From positions 310,001-374,000 of the forward strand of contig JAZQLQ010000026.1 in assembly GCA_045542735.1 (NCBI GenBank): DNA of 64,000 nucleotides, in the 5' to 3' direction. Of this stretch, positions 52,306-60,717 are shown in pieces (positions within the stretch are counted from its first letter, which is position 1; every line of letters begins with the position of its first letter). The DNA is from UBA2882 sp045542735 (GTDB lineage Bacteria; Bacillota; Clostridia; Lachnospirales; Lachnospiraceae). The position numbers and the translations under genes are program-made. The notes beneath the pieces were generated by a model. It was not told the DNA's origin, did no database searches, and was given only the letters and a program-made list of their open reading frames with translations.

Positions 52306-52689
52306 ATGAATGTAAAGAAAATAGTCGGTGCCTTTTTGGGCACGGCATTTCGTCTGGCTGTGATGGCTGCAGTTTTATATATGATATACGAGTTGGCGAT
52401 CGGAGCTTACAATTTCGGATACCGTGTATTTGCAGATATTCCCCTGGCGTTTTCACCGGGTACGGATATTCAGGTTACCATTACAGAAAGCATGGATGAT
52501 AAAGAAATAGCAGAGAATTTTCAGGAAGTGGGATTGGTAGAAGACTGGAAACTGTTTTGGGTACAGATTCAGTTCTCCGAATATAAGGAGACCATTCAGC
52601 CGGGTGCGTACACCCTAAACAATTCTATGAAAGCAGAAGAAATGCTACAAATTATAGGAGCGAATCCGGAAGAGACGGAAGAGGAGTAA
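52306..52689 (+). CDS. Short MltG-like membrane protein without catalytic domain
   Basis: A 127-residue protein with one membrane helix (residues ~12-37) and an extracellular part, SPGTDIQVTITESMDDKEIA, then ENFQEVGLVED and IQPGAYTLNNSMKAEEMLQII. This matches the N-terminal part (LysM-like) of the MltG/YceG endolytic transglycosylase, whose full length is about 340 residues or more. The catalytic YceG domain with its Glu is missing, and the end is clean. It may be a regulatory or vestigial form; the same locus of B. subtilis has full-length yrrL. The ATG at 52306 is spaced 7 from GGAGG. Confidence 0.7.
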   Translation: MNVKKIVGAFLGTAFRLAVMAAVLYMIYELAIGAYNFGYRVFADIPLAFSPGTDIQVTITESMDDKEIAENFQEVGLVEDWKLFWVQIQFSEYKETIQPGAYTLNNSMKAEEMLQIIGANPEETEEE

Positions 52690-52693
52690 GCAA

Positions 52694-53335
52694 ATGATTA
52701 CCGATGAGCGTTTTACCGCCTATATCAATTCGCTGGAAAACGGCAATCCGGCTTATCTGGATGAGCTGGAAGCTTACGCAAAACAGACGCAGGTTCCCAT
52801 TATCCGTAAGGAGATGCAGAGCTTTATGCGTACATTACTGATTATGAATAAACCGAAGCGGATCTTAGAAGTAGGAACCGCCATCGGTTTTTCTGCGTTA
52901 TTTATGAGTGAATTTATGCCGGAGGGCGGACATATCACAACCATAGAAAAATATGAGAAAAGAATTCCTTTGGCAAAAGAAAATTTTCGCAAAAACGGAA
53001 AGGATGGATGTATTACCTTGTTAGAAGGTGATGCGACGGAGATTCTCAAAGAACTGCAGGAACCCTTTGATTTTATCTTTATGGATGCCGCAAAGGGGCA
53101 GTACATACATTTCTTGCAGGATGTATTGCGATTGTTAAATCCGGGAGGAATCCTGCTTTCAGACAATGTACTGCAGGATGGAGACATCATTGAATCCAAA
53201 TTCGCGGTGACCAGAAGAGACCGTACCATTCATAAAAGAATGCGTGAATATCTATATACATTAAAAAATCATGAACAGTTGGAGACAGCCATTCTCACCT
53301 TGGGTGATGGGGTGGCCTTATCCGTAAAGAAGTAG
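52694..53335 (+). CDS. trmR: tRNA 5-hydroxyuridine methyltransferase TrmR-like
   Basis: A 213-residue O-methyltransferase of the YrrM/TrmR group. SAM motif RILEVGTAIGFSALFMSEF, then ITTIEKYEKRIPLAKENF and DFIFMDAAKGQYIHFL, and the metal/substrate block LSDNVLQDGDI. TrmR methylates 5-hydroxyuridine 34 to 5-methoxyuridine in Bacillus tRNAs. The next gene is TrhP, which makes the hydroxyuridine, so both steps are adjacent as in B. subtilis. There is no clear GGAGG beyond GAGGAGTAAG. Confidence 0.88.
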   Translation: MITDERFTAYINSLENGNPAYLDELEAYAKQTQVPIIRKEMQSFMRTLLIMNKPKRILEVGTAIGFSALFMSEFMPEGGHITTIEKYEKRIPLAKENFRKNGKDGCITLLEGDATEILKELQEPFDFIFMDAAKGQYIHFLQDVLRLLNPGGILLSDNVLQDGDIIESKFAVTRRDRTIHKRMREYLYTLKNHEQLETAILTLGDGVALSVKK

Positions 53336-53344
53336 GAGCTTAGT

Positions 53345-54583
53345 ATGAGAAAACCGGAATTATTGATACCTGCCAGCAGTCTGGAGGTTTTGAAGACGGC
53401 CGTTATATTCGGTGCCGATGCGGTATATATCGGCGGAGAGGCTTTTGGTCTCCGTGCCAAGGCCAAGAACTTTACACCGGATGAGATGAAAGAGGGTATT
53501 GCTTTTGCCCATGAATATGGGGTAAAGGTATATGTGACTGCCAATATTTTGGCGCACAATTATGATCTGAATGGGGCAGCAGAGTATTTTAAGGAATTGG
53601 CGCAGATGAAGCCCGATGGCATTATCGTTGCAGATCCGGGTATGGTGATGCTTGCCAAACAAAACTGTCCGGAGATAGAGATTCATATTAGTACACAGGC
53701 AAACAATACCAACTATATGACATACCGCTTCTGGTATGAACAGGGTATCCGGCGTGTGGTTTCTGCCAGAGAACTTTCCCTGGCGGAGATTAAACAGATC
53801 CGTGAAAATATTCCGGAGGATATGGAGATTGAAAGCTTTATGCATGGAGCTATGTGTATCTCCTATTCCGGCAGATGTTTGCTCAGCAATTACTTCACGG
53901 GACGAGATGCAAATCACGGAGCCTGTACACATCCCTGTCGTTGGAAGTATGCCATAGTGGAAGAGACCAGACCGGGTGAGTATATGCCGGTATATGAAAA
54001 TGAAAGAGGTACTTACATTTTTAACTCCAAGGATTTGTGTATGATTGAATACATTCCGGAGATGATGGATGCGGGGATCGACAGTTTCAAGATTGAGGGG
54101 CGGATGAAGACTGCTTTGTATGTGGCAACGGTGGCAAGAACCTATCGTAAAGCTATTGATGCGGCATTGGAATCCCCTGAGGCTTATGAAAAGATATTGC
54201 CTTGGTGTAGAGAGGAAATCTCCAAGTGTACCTACAGACAGTTTACAACCGGATTTTATTTTGGGAAACCGGATGAGAATACGCAGATATATGACAATAA
54301 CACCTACATCAATGAATACATTTATCTCGGTATTGTAGGGGAGACGGATGGTAATCAGGTGTCCATTGAACAACGCAACAAATTTTCTGTGGGCGAAGTC
54401 ATTGAGATTATGAAGCCGGATGGTACCAATGTGGAGACCAAAGTATTGGCAATTGTGAATGAAGAGACCGGAGAAGAAATGGAAAGTGCACCTCATCCTC
54501 AGCAGAAGTTGAAGGTAATGCTGGATAAAGCTGCTGACCGTTATGATCTGTTACGAAGAAAAGCAAAGGAGACCGAATCATGA
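53345..54583 (+). CDS. trhP: U32 peptidase family, tRNA hydroxylase TrhP
   Basis: A 412-residue protein of the U32 family. ELLIPASSLEVLKTAVIFGAD at the N-terminus, then ISTQANNTN, ESFMHGAMCISYSGRCLLSNY with the cysteines, and SFKIEGRMKTALYVA. TrhP (YrrN/YrrO/YegQ) forms 5-hydroxyuridine in tRNA using prephenate, and TrmR then methylates it. The family name peptidase is historical. Only one TrhP is present, where B. subtilis has two. It ends in ATGA, overlapping glnN by 4 bases. Confidence 0.9.
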   Translation: MRKPELLIPASSLEVLKTAVIFGADAVYIGGEAFGLRAKAKNFTPDEMKEGIAFAHEYGVKVYVTANILAHNYDLNGAAEYFKELAQMKPDGIIVADPGMVMLAKQNCPEIEIHISTQANNTNYMTYRFWYEQGIRRVVSARELSLAEIKQIRENIPEDMEIESFMHGAMCISYSGRCLLSNYFTGRDANHGACTHPCRWKYAIVEETRPGEYMPVYENERGTYIFNSKDLCMIEYIPEMMDAGIDSFKIEGRMKTALYVATVARTYRKAIDAALESPEAYEKILPWCREEISKCTYRQFTTGFYFGKPDENTQIYDNNTYINEYIYLGIVGETDGNQVSIEQRNKFSVGEVIEIMKPDGTNVETKVLAIVNEETGEEMESAPHPQQKLKVMLDKAADRYDLLRRKAKETES

Positions 54584-56688
54584 GTGAATTAAAAAACGTG
54601 GAAACAATTTTTGGTAAAAATGTTTTCACTGTCGGAAAAATGAAAGAACGCCTTCCTAAGGATGCTTTTAAAGAAGTGCAAAATGTCATCAACTTTGGTG
54701 GAGAACTTTCTATGGGCACTGCCAATGTGGTTGCTAAGGCAATGAAGGATTGGGCAGTGGAAAACGGTGCCACACATTATACTCATTGGTTCCAACCCTT
54801 AACAGGTATTACAGCCGAAAAACAGGATGCCTTTGTATCCCATCCGGATGATATGGGCAAAATGATTACGGAGTTTTCCGGTAAAGAGTTGATTAAAGGA
54901 GAACCGGACGCATCTTCCTTCCCTTCCGGTGGTTTGCGTGCCACATTTGAAGCGAGAGGATATACGGTTTGGGATATCACGTCTCCTGCATTTTTAAAAG
55001 AAGCGGCTACAGGAGCTGTTTTATGTATTCCTACTGCATTCTGTTCCTATACCGGCGAAGCTTTGGACAAAAAGACACCCTTACTTCGTTCCATGGAGGC
55101 AATCTCTAAGCAGGCACTTCGTATTGTGAAGCTGTTTGGAAATAATGCGACGAAGGTTATTCCTTCCGTGGGCGCAGAGCAGGAATATTTTTTGGTGGAT
55201 GAGACATATTACAAACAGAGAAGTGATTTGATGTTTGCGGGACGTACTTTGTTTGGTGCATCTGCACCCAAAGGACAGGAAATGGAAGATCACTACTTTG
55301 GTGTTATACGTGAGCGCGTTGGCGCATATATGAAAGATTTAAACGAAGAGCTGTGGAAGCTGGGTGTGACAGCTAAGACACAGCACAATGAGGTGGCTCC
55401 CGCCCAGCACGAGTTGGCTCCTATTTATGAGACAGCTAATATTGCCGTGGACCACAACCAGATTGTCATGGAGACTATGAAACGTGTAGCTATCGACCAT
55501 GGCTTAAGATGTCTGCTTCATGAGAAACCCTATGCCGGAGTAAACGGTTCCGGTAAACACAATAACTGGTCTTTGAATACAGATACCGGTATGAATTTAT
55601 TGGATCCCGGAGCAACGCCCAATGAAAACATCCAGTTTTTATTAGTGCTTGCCTGCATTATGAAAGCAGTGGATACCCATGCGGATTTACTTCGTCAGTC
55701 TGCATCCGATGTGGGAAATGATCACCGTCTTGGTGCCAACGAAGCACCGCCTGCCATTGTATCCATTTTCTTGGGTGAGCAGTTGGAAGACGTGGTAAAA
55801 CAGTTGGTAGAGACCGGAAATGCAGCGTCCTTAAAAGAAGGCGGTAAGTTGGAGACCGGTGTTTCCACATTGCCCGATCTGGAAAAAGATGCAACAGACC
55901 GTAACCGTACATCACCTTTTGCTTTTACCGGAAATAAATTTGAATTCCGTATGGTAGGAGCTTCCGACTCGGTAGCAGACTCTACTATTACCTTAAATGC
56001 CATTGTGGCAGAGGCTCTTTGTGAAGCGGCGGACAGACTGGAAAAAGCGGACAATTTCCAGCTTGCGGTACATGATTTAATCAAAGAATATATGACCAAG
56101 CATCAGAGAATTATCTTTAACGGAAACGGATATTCGGATGAGTGGGTTGTAGAAGCTGAAAAACGGGGACTTCCCAATATTAAATCTACGGTTGAGGCCG
56201 CGGCGGCATTAACCTCCGAAAAAGCAGCAACATTGTTTGAAAAATTCGGGATTTATTCCAAGCCGGAGCTTTTGTCTCGTGAAGAAATCATATATGAAAC
56301 TTATGCCAAGACCATCAATATCGAGGCGCTTACTATGATTGAAATGGCAGGAAAACAGATTATTCCTGCGGTAGTGAAGTACACCAAAACTCTTGCGGAA
56401 ACTGTCAATGCGGTCAAAGCGGCAGGTGTGGATGCATCCGTACAGACAGAGTTGCTCAAATCAGTCAGCAAAAAATTGGTGGCAATGCAAAAGGCTTTGA
56501 TAAAACTACAGAAGGCAGAGGCAAAGGGGCGTACCATAACAGAGGCTAAAGAGCAGGCGTTCTTTTACAAAGATGTAGTCACTGCTGCCATGAATGAACT
56601 CCGTACACCTGCAGACGAACTGGAGATGATTGTAGACAAAGATATTTGGCCCATCCCCACATACGGCGAGCTCATGTTCGAAGTGTAG
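54580..56688 (+). CDS. glnN: Type III glutamine synthetase
   Basis: A 702-residue glutamine synthetase of type III (GlnN). NVETIFGKNVFTVGKMKERL begins it. The nucleotide and metal sites are shown by VGAEQEYFLVDE, HNEVAPAQHELAPIYETAN, GVNGSGKHNNWSLNTD, and RNRTSPFAFTGNKFEFRMVG. It makes glutamine from glutamate, ammonia and ATP. It overlaps trhP by 4 bases, so it may be cotranslated with a tRNA-modification gene. The length is typical of the type. Confidence 0.97.
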   Translation: MSELKNVETIFGKNVFTVGKMKERLPKDAFKEVQNVINFGGELSMGTANVVAKAMKDWAVENGATHYTHWFQPLTGITAEKQDAFVSHPDDMGKMITEFSGKELIKGEPDASSFPSGGLRATFEARGYTVWDITSPAFLKEAATGAVLCIPTAFCSYTGEALDKKTPLLRSMEAISKQALRIVKLFGNNATKVIPSVGAEQEYFLVDETYYKQRSDLMFAGRTLFGASAPKGQEMEDHYFGVIRERVGAYMKDLNEELWKLGVTAKTQHNEVAPAQHELAPIYETANIAVDHNQIVMETMKRVAIDHGLRCLLHEKPYAGVNGSGKHNNWSLNTDTGMNLLDPGATPNENIQFLLVLACIMKAVDTHADLLRQSASDVGNDHRLGANEAPPAIVSIFLGEQLEDVVKQLVETGNAASLKEGGKLETGVSTLPDLEKDATDRNRTSPFAFTGNKFEFRMVGASDSVADSTITLNAIVAEALCEAADRLEKADNFQLAVHDLIKEYMTKHQRIIFNGNGYSDEWVVEAEKRGLPNIKSTVEAAAALTSEKAATLFEKFGIYSKPELLSREEIIYETYAKTINIEALTMIEMAGKQIIPAVVKYTKTLAETVNAVKAAGVDASVQTELLKSVSKKLVAMQKALIKLQKAEAKGRTITEAKEQAFFYKDVVTAAMNELRTPADELEMIVDKDIWPIPTYGELMFEV

Positions 56689-56783
56689 TTTGGTTTTGCA
56701 TCGAGCGAGAGCGTGTCTCCGAGACAAAATATTGCCATGGGGATATTTTTACTAAACTTTATCAAAAAAATCAAAAAAAGTGC

Positions 56784-56812
56784 TTGCATTTTATCATTGC
56801 TTTGTGTATACT
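56784..56812 (+). promoter_or_regulatory. Promoter of tRNA-Gln
   Basis: TTGCAT at 56784-56789 and TATACT at 56807-56812 with a 17-base spacer, 12 bases before the tRNA 5' end. Confidence 0.75.
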
Positions 56813-56824
56813 AAGCAATGTTGA

Positions 56825-56896
56825 TGGGCTATCGCCAAACGGTAAGGCAACGGACTCTGACTCCGTCATTTCAAGGTTCGAATCCTTGTAGCCCAG
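56825..56896 (+). tRNA. tRNA-Gln (anticodon CTG)
   Basis: Acceptor TGGGCTA pairs with TAGCCCA. The anticodon arm is ACGGA-CTCTGAC-TCCGT, where the loop has CTG for CAG codons, and the T arm is CAAGG-TTCGAAT-CCTTG. The discriminator base is G and CCA is not encoded. It is a lone tRNA with its own promoter and a terminator close behind. Confidence 0.95.
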
Positions 56897-56904
56897 CTTG
56901 AGAG

Positions 56905-56937
56905 ACCTGATGAAAGATATTTCGTCAGGTTTTTTCT
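56905..56937 (+). terminator. Terminator after tRNA-Gln
   Basis: ACCTGATGAAA, loop GATA, TTTCGTCAGGT, then TTTTTT; an 11-bp stem with one G-T pair, 8 bases after the tRNA. Confidence 0.9.
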
Positions 56938-56954
56938 TTACAGGAGGAATTCAG

Positions 56955-57665
56955 ATGTATCAATATGAAAGCAGGGTACGTTATAGTGAAACGGACAGCA
57001 TGGGACAATTGAGTTTACCGGACCTTTTGGAGTATTTTCAGGATGCCTCCATTTTCCATTCGGAAGAACTGGGACTGGGAGTGGAGTATTTAAAAGAAAA
57101 GGGACAGCTTTGGGCACTGTCTTCCTGGCAGATTGTGATATACAATTATCCTAAGCTTTGCGAAAAAATTACGATTGGTACAGCTCCTTATGATTTTAAA
57201 GGATTTATCGGATTCCGTAACTTCTGGATGCTGAATGAAGCCGGTGAACAACTGGCAGTGGCCAATTCTGTTTGGAGTCTGATTCAAGTAGCGGATGGAA
57301 AGCCGGTAAAGCCTTCACAGGATATGTTGGAGGGATATACGCTTTCTCCAAAATTGGATATGGAGTATGCGGACCGTAAAGTGAAATTAGAAGGTGAAGG
57401 TAAGGCATATGAGGCCATAACAGTTATGCCTCATCATCTGGATACCAATATGCATGTGAATAACGGTCAATATGTCCGGATTGCCATGAATTATTTACCG
57501 CAAAAGTTTTGTATCGGACAGCTTCGTGCAGAGTACAAAATGCAGGCGGTACTGGGCACCAAGCTTTATCCGGTAGTCTTTGATTTGGGAGAAAAAATCG
57601 GCGTCAGTTTGCAGGATGAAAAGGGTGCCGTATATTGTAATGTAGAAGTGACGGCCGCAAAGTAG
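56955..57665 (+). CDS. Acyl-ACP thioesterase
   Basis: A 236-residue protein with two hot-dog folds, as in bacterial acyl-ACP thioesterases of the plant FatA/B type (PF01643). The sequence has VRYSETDSMGQLSLPDLLEYF in the first fold (written here only in part as SETDSMGQLSLPDLL) and HHLDTNMHVNNGQYV in the second, which carries catalytic Asn/His. It releases fatty acids from ACP; in anaerobic gut bacteria it may adjust chain length. CAGGAGG precedes ATG 56955. Confidence 0.9.
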   Translation: MYQYESRVRYSETDSMGQLSLPDLLEYFQDASIFHSEELGLGVEYLKEKGQLWALSSWQIVIYNYPKLCEKITIGTAPYDFKGFIGFRNFWMLNEAGEQLAVANSVWSLIQVADGKPVKPSQDMLEGYTLSPKLDMEYADRKVKLEGEGKAYEAITVMPHHLDTNMHVNNGQYVRIAMNYLPQKFCIGQLRAEYKMQAVLGTKLYPVVFDLGEKIGVSLQDEKGAVYCNVEVTAAK

Positions 57666-57680
57666 AAAAGAGGACCAAAT

Positions 57681-58535
57681 ATGTTGGAATTGGGTAAAAA
57701 ACAACGGTTAAGTATTGTAAAAAAAGTAGATTTTGGTGTTTATCTGGCGGAGCATATGCCAAAAAAGGGTGAAAGTACGGAGGATTTGGAAAAAGTATTG
57801 TTACCCGCCAAACAGGTGCCGGATGAATTTGATGTGGGAGATTCCCTGGAAGTATTTTTGTACAAGGATTCCAAGGACCGCCTGATCGCTACCACTAAGG
57901 AACCTTTGGTGTCCTTGGGACAGGTGGCAAAGCTTAAGGTGGCACAGACTGCCAAAATCGGTGCATTCCTTTCCTGGGGATTGGAGAAGGATTTACTTCT
58001 TCCTTTTAAGGAACAGACCAAGAGAGTCAAAGAGGGAGAAGAAATCCTGGTTGCTTTATATGTGGATAAAAGTGAAAGACTGGCTGCTACCATGCGGTTA
58101 TATCCTTATCTGCAGATTGCAGGCGATTATCAAAAAGATGATATGGTGACGGGAACCGTATATGAGCTTGCAGATGGCTTTGGTGCTTATGTGGCTGTAG
58201 ATGACAAATACCAGGCCATGATTCCCGCAAAAGAGCCTTGGCAGGGGATTGTGCCGGGAGATGTGATTACGGCAAGAGTAACCGGCGTAAAAGAAGATGG
58301 AAAGCTGGATTTGAGCTTGAGACAAAAGGCTTATATGCAGATGGATGCGGATGGAGAGAAAATTCTCACCTTATTAGAGCAAAACGGTGGAGTACTTCCT
58401 TTGGGAGATAAGTCTGCGCCGGAAGATATCAAAGAAGCGCTCCATATGAGTAAAAATGAATTTAAACGTGCCATTGGGGGATTATATAAGCAGAAGAAAA
58501 TTGAGATTTTCCCGAAAGAAATTAGGCTTGTATAA
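57681..58535 (+). CDS. cvfB: CvfB-like S1 RNA-binding protein
   Basis: A 284-residue protein with S1-type domains: two near the N-terminus (KKQRLSIVKKVDFGVYLAEH, then ATTKEPLVSLGQVAKLKVAQ) and a third with GTVYELADGFGAYVAVDD and KEDGKLDLSLRQK. A winged helix at the end (MSKNEFKRAIGGLYKQKKIE) is typical of CvfB, which in Staphylococcus regulates virulence genes through RNA. AAAGAGGACC is its ribosome site, 15 bases after the thioesterase. Confidence 0.9.
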   Translation: MLELGKKQRLSIVKKVDFGVYLAEHMPKKGESTEDLEKVLLPAKQVPDEFDVGDSLEVFLYKDSKDRLIATTKEPLVSLGQVAKLKVAQTAKIGAFLSWGLEKDLLLPFKEQTKRVKEGEEILVALYVDKSERLAATMRLYPYLQIAGDYQKDDMVTGTVYELADGFGAYVAVDDKYQAMIPAKEPWQGIVPGDVITARVTGVKEDGKLDLSLRQKAYMQMDADGEKILTLLEQNGGVLPLGDKSAPEDIKEALHMSKNEFKRAIGGLYKQKKIEIFPKEIRLV

Positions 58536-58554
58536 AAGTAAAAGGCAAAAAGAT

Positions 58555-58582
58555 TTGCATTTTTTGAAGTTTGCTATATAAT
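58555..58582 (+). promoter_or_regulatory. Promoter of the third HPr-like gene
   Basis: TTGCAT at 58555-58560 and TATAAT at 58577-58582 with a 16-base spacer, 45 bases before the ATG. Confidence 0.65.
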
Positions 58583-58627
58583 CAATGTGTATAGTGAGTG
58601 TATAGAAAGAGAAAAGGAGTAATAGAA

Positions 58628-58861
58628 ATGAAAGTACAAAACATTACTGACATCGAAAAATTTTTTGAAGTAATTGACAGCTGCAAAGGAAAGGTAGAGT
58701 TGGTAACAGGCGAAGGTGACCGTTTAAATCTTAAATCCAAGTTATCCCAGTATGTTTCCATGGCAAATATCTTTTCCGACGGAACAATTTCCGAATTAGA
58801 GTTGCTTGCATATGAACCCGAAGACATCAACAAATTGTTGAACTTTATGATGAATGGCTAA
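58628..58861 (+). CDS. HPr-like protein without catalytic His (copy 3)
   Basis: A 77-residue protein, MKVQNITDIEKFFEVIDS. Its length and the spacing of strand and helix, with LNLKSKLSQYVSMANIFSD in the place of the HPr KSIMGMMSL helix, fit an HPr-like fold, but neither the His15 region nor a clean KSIMG is kept. The serine of LKSKLSQ is close in position to Ser46. It is the most diverged of three His-less HPr-like proteins here. AAAAGGAGT precedes the ATG, and the strong promoter suggests real expression. A CPBP protease gene follows after 5 bases. Confidence 0.6.
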   Translation: MKVQNITDIEKFFEVIDSCKGKVELVTGEGDRLNLKSKLSQYVSMANIFSDGTISELELLAYEPEDINKLLNFMMNG

Positions 58862-58866
58862 TTAAT

Positions 58867-59805
58867 ATGAGCACAAAAGCAGTAAACCGCCTGTTTCTCG
58901 TTTCACTTTTCGTAGAAGCGGCGGTTATTTTATTTTTAAGAATTACAGGAATTGAATTAAATACCGTGGTATCGGTGATTGTGACCCAATTAATTGTGTT
59001 ACTTCCGGCAGTGGCTTTTTTGATAGGGACCAAGACGAAACTTGAGTTTATTTCCCATAAGCGTATGCATCCGGTTACGCCGATTCTTTGTCTTATTTAT
59101 ACAGCGCTGACAATGCCTTTAATTACAGAGGTGAATCTGATTTCCATGCTTTTTGTAGAAAACCGTGCTAATCAGATGGCTTATGACATGTTGCATGTAC
59201 CCGGATGGATTATGATTCTGATTGTAGGTATCCTGGGTCCCATGAATGAGGAATTTATATGCAGGGGTATCTACTACCATAGTTACAAAAAGACTGCTGG
59301 CAGAGCAACTGCGGCGATGTTTATGTCTGCGCTGATTTTTGGGTTGCTTCATTTGAATTTTAATCAGATGAGCTATGCTTTTGTTGTTGGCATTATGGCT
59401 GTATTACTGGTTGAAGCTACCGGTAGTATCTGGAGCAGTATTATTATGCATGCCGGTATCAATACATACAATGTGATTGTTATGCTGTTTCAAAGGGAAA
59501 CATTGCGCCAAAGCGGCGGTGATACACAGGCAATGTTGGACGAGTCCCTGGCAATGCTGGGTGTCACCTATGATGAATTTATGATTGTGGCGATTATTCT
59601 CTATGGTGTGATTGCAGTGGTGACCACATTATTGGCATTGTTGTTGCTGTGGGGCATCTCAGCCATTGAAAAAAGAAATGGTCATATGCGGTTGGTATTC
59701 CGCAGACAGGTACAACCCGAAGGTGTAAAAAAGCAGTCTCTGTGGACTGTGCCTCTTGTGATTGGTGTGGTGGCTTGTGTGGTATATATGATTGTAATGG
59801 GATAA
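58867..59805 (+). CDS. CPBP-family intramembrane metalloprotease
   Basis: A 312-residue membrane protein with seven to eight hydrophobic helices. The catalytic EE pair is Glu128-Glu129 in MNEEFICRGIYYHSY, with Arg133 following; motif 2 is FGLLHLNFNQ with His; motif 3 is IIMHAGINTYN with His and Asn. This is the CAAX-protease/bacteriocin-processing (Abi) fold. Substrate unknown; it could act in self-immunity or protein quality control. It may be cotranscribed with the HPr-like gene. Confidence 0.87.
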   Translation: MSTKAVNRLFLVSLFVEAAVILFLRITGIELNTVVSVIVTQLIVLLPAVAFLIGTKTKLEFISHKRMHPVTPILCLIYTALTMPLITEVNLISMLFVENRANQMAYDMLHVPGWIMILIVGILGPMNEEFICRGIYYHSYKKTAGRATAAMFMSALIFGLLHLNFNQMSYAFVVGIMAVLLVEATGSIWSSIIMHAGINTYNVIVMLFQRETLRQSGGDTQAMLDESLAMLGVTYDEFMIVAIILYGVIAVVTTLLALLLLWGISAIEKRNGHMRLVFRRQVQPEGVKKQSLWTVPLVIGVVACVVYMIVMG

Positions 59806-59815
59806 AGGTGAACTT

Positions 59816-60514
59816 ATGAGGAAGATGGAAGTTCTTGGAATCACAATGCAGGATCTGACACTTCGTGAATCTATGAAAAAGGTTGAGCAATTCTTTAAAG
59901 AAGGTAAGGTCTGTACAATAGCTCTGATTACTATGAAGGGCCTGATTATTGCACAGGATTCGCCGGCTATTAAGGAATGGATGAACAGCCTTGATATGAC
60001 AGTGCCGATTGATGCAGACATCTTGCATGCGGCAAACATCAATTATCACAGTCGGATTCGTGATGTAGAAGATGATGAGTTTATTGCAGAGTTTTTAAAG
60101 AAGATAGTAAGACAACGCAAAACAGTATACTTATTAAGTCAGTCTGAAGCGGGATTGAAAAAACTGGAGGACGAACTGCGGGAGGTGCAGGACGGTCTAC
60201 AGATCATTGGTAGTTTTTCCCTGGACAGTCTGGAGCACGATGATGATTTTGTGATCAATGACATGAACCTGAAGGCACCGGATGTATTAATATCCAATCT
60301 GGCGTCCCCTATGCGGGAAGAATTTCTGGCAAATCATCATATGAAGATGAATATGGCGATTTGGTTGATGGTACGCGCAGACCGTGATTTGCGCAAAAAA
60401 AACCGCAATTTTGTAAAGAAGTTATACAATGGGGTTATGAAACGCTGGTTTCATATCCGCTTGGATCAATATAAAGAAGAATTGGAAAATGAAATGGAAG
60501 AAAATGAGGGATAA
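59816..60514 (+). CDS. WecG/TagA/CpsF-type glycosyltransferase
   Basis: A 232-residue protein of glycosyltransferase family GT26. TIALITMKGLIIAQDSPAIKEW, PIDADILHAANI and the ending NRNFVKKLYNGVMKRW are typical. TagA transfers ManNAc in wall teichoic acid linkage; WecG acts in ECA. Here the partner genes are absent, so the acceptor is unknown. GATAAAGGTGA precedes the ATG. A terminator overlaps the stop codon. Confidence 0.8.
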   Translation: MRKMEVLGITMQDLTLRESMKKVEQFFKEGKVCTIALITMKGLIIAQDSPAIKEWMNSLDMTVPIDADILHAANINYHSRIRDVEDDEFIAEFLKKIVRQRKTVYLLSQSEAGLKKLEDELREVQDGLQIIGSFSLDSLEHDDDFVINDMNLKAPDVLISNLASPMREEFLANHHMKMNMAIWLMVRADRDLRKKNRNFVKKLYNGVMKRWFHIRLDQYKEELENEMEENEG

Positions 60515-60530
60515 TCATCCCTCATTTTTA
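60502..60530 (+). terminator. Terminator overlapping the glycosyltransferase stop
   Basis: AAATGAGGGA, TAATC, ATCCCTCATTT then TTTA. The left arm includes the last codons before TAA at 60512, so the stem forms over the stop codon. Confidence 0.82.
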
Positions 60531-60717
60531 TTTATCTATGTAAAAAAATAGTAGAACAGGAGCAAAAAAACATTAAAATTCATAAATTTTCACAAAAAAA
60601 TCGTAGTTTTCACTAGCATAATTTGTGGAATTGTATTAAAATTGTTAGCATAATGAGCAAAAATGCCAAATTGGGGTATTGGGTATTTTGAATCTTTTAT
60701 GAGAAGGAGCGGGGTTC

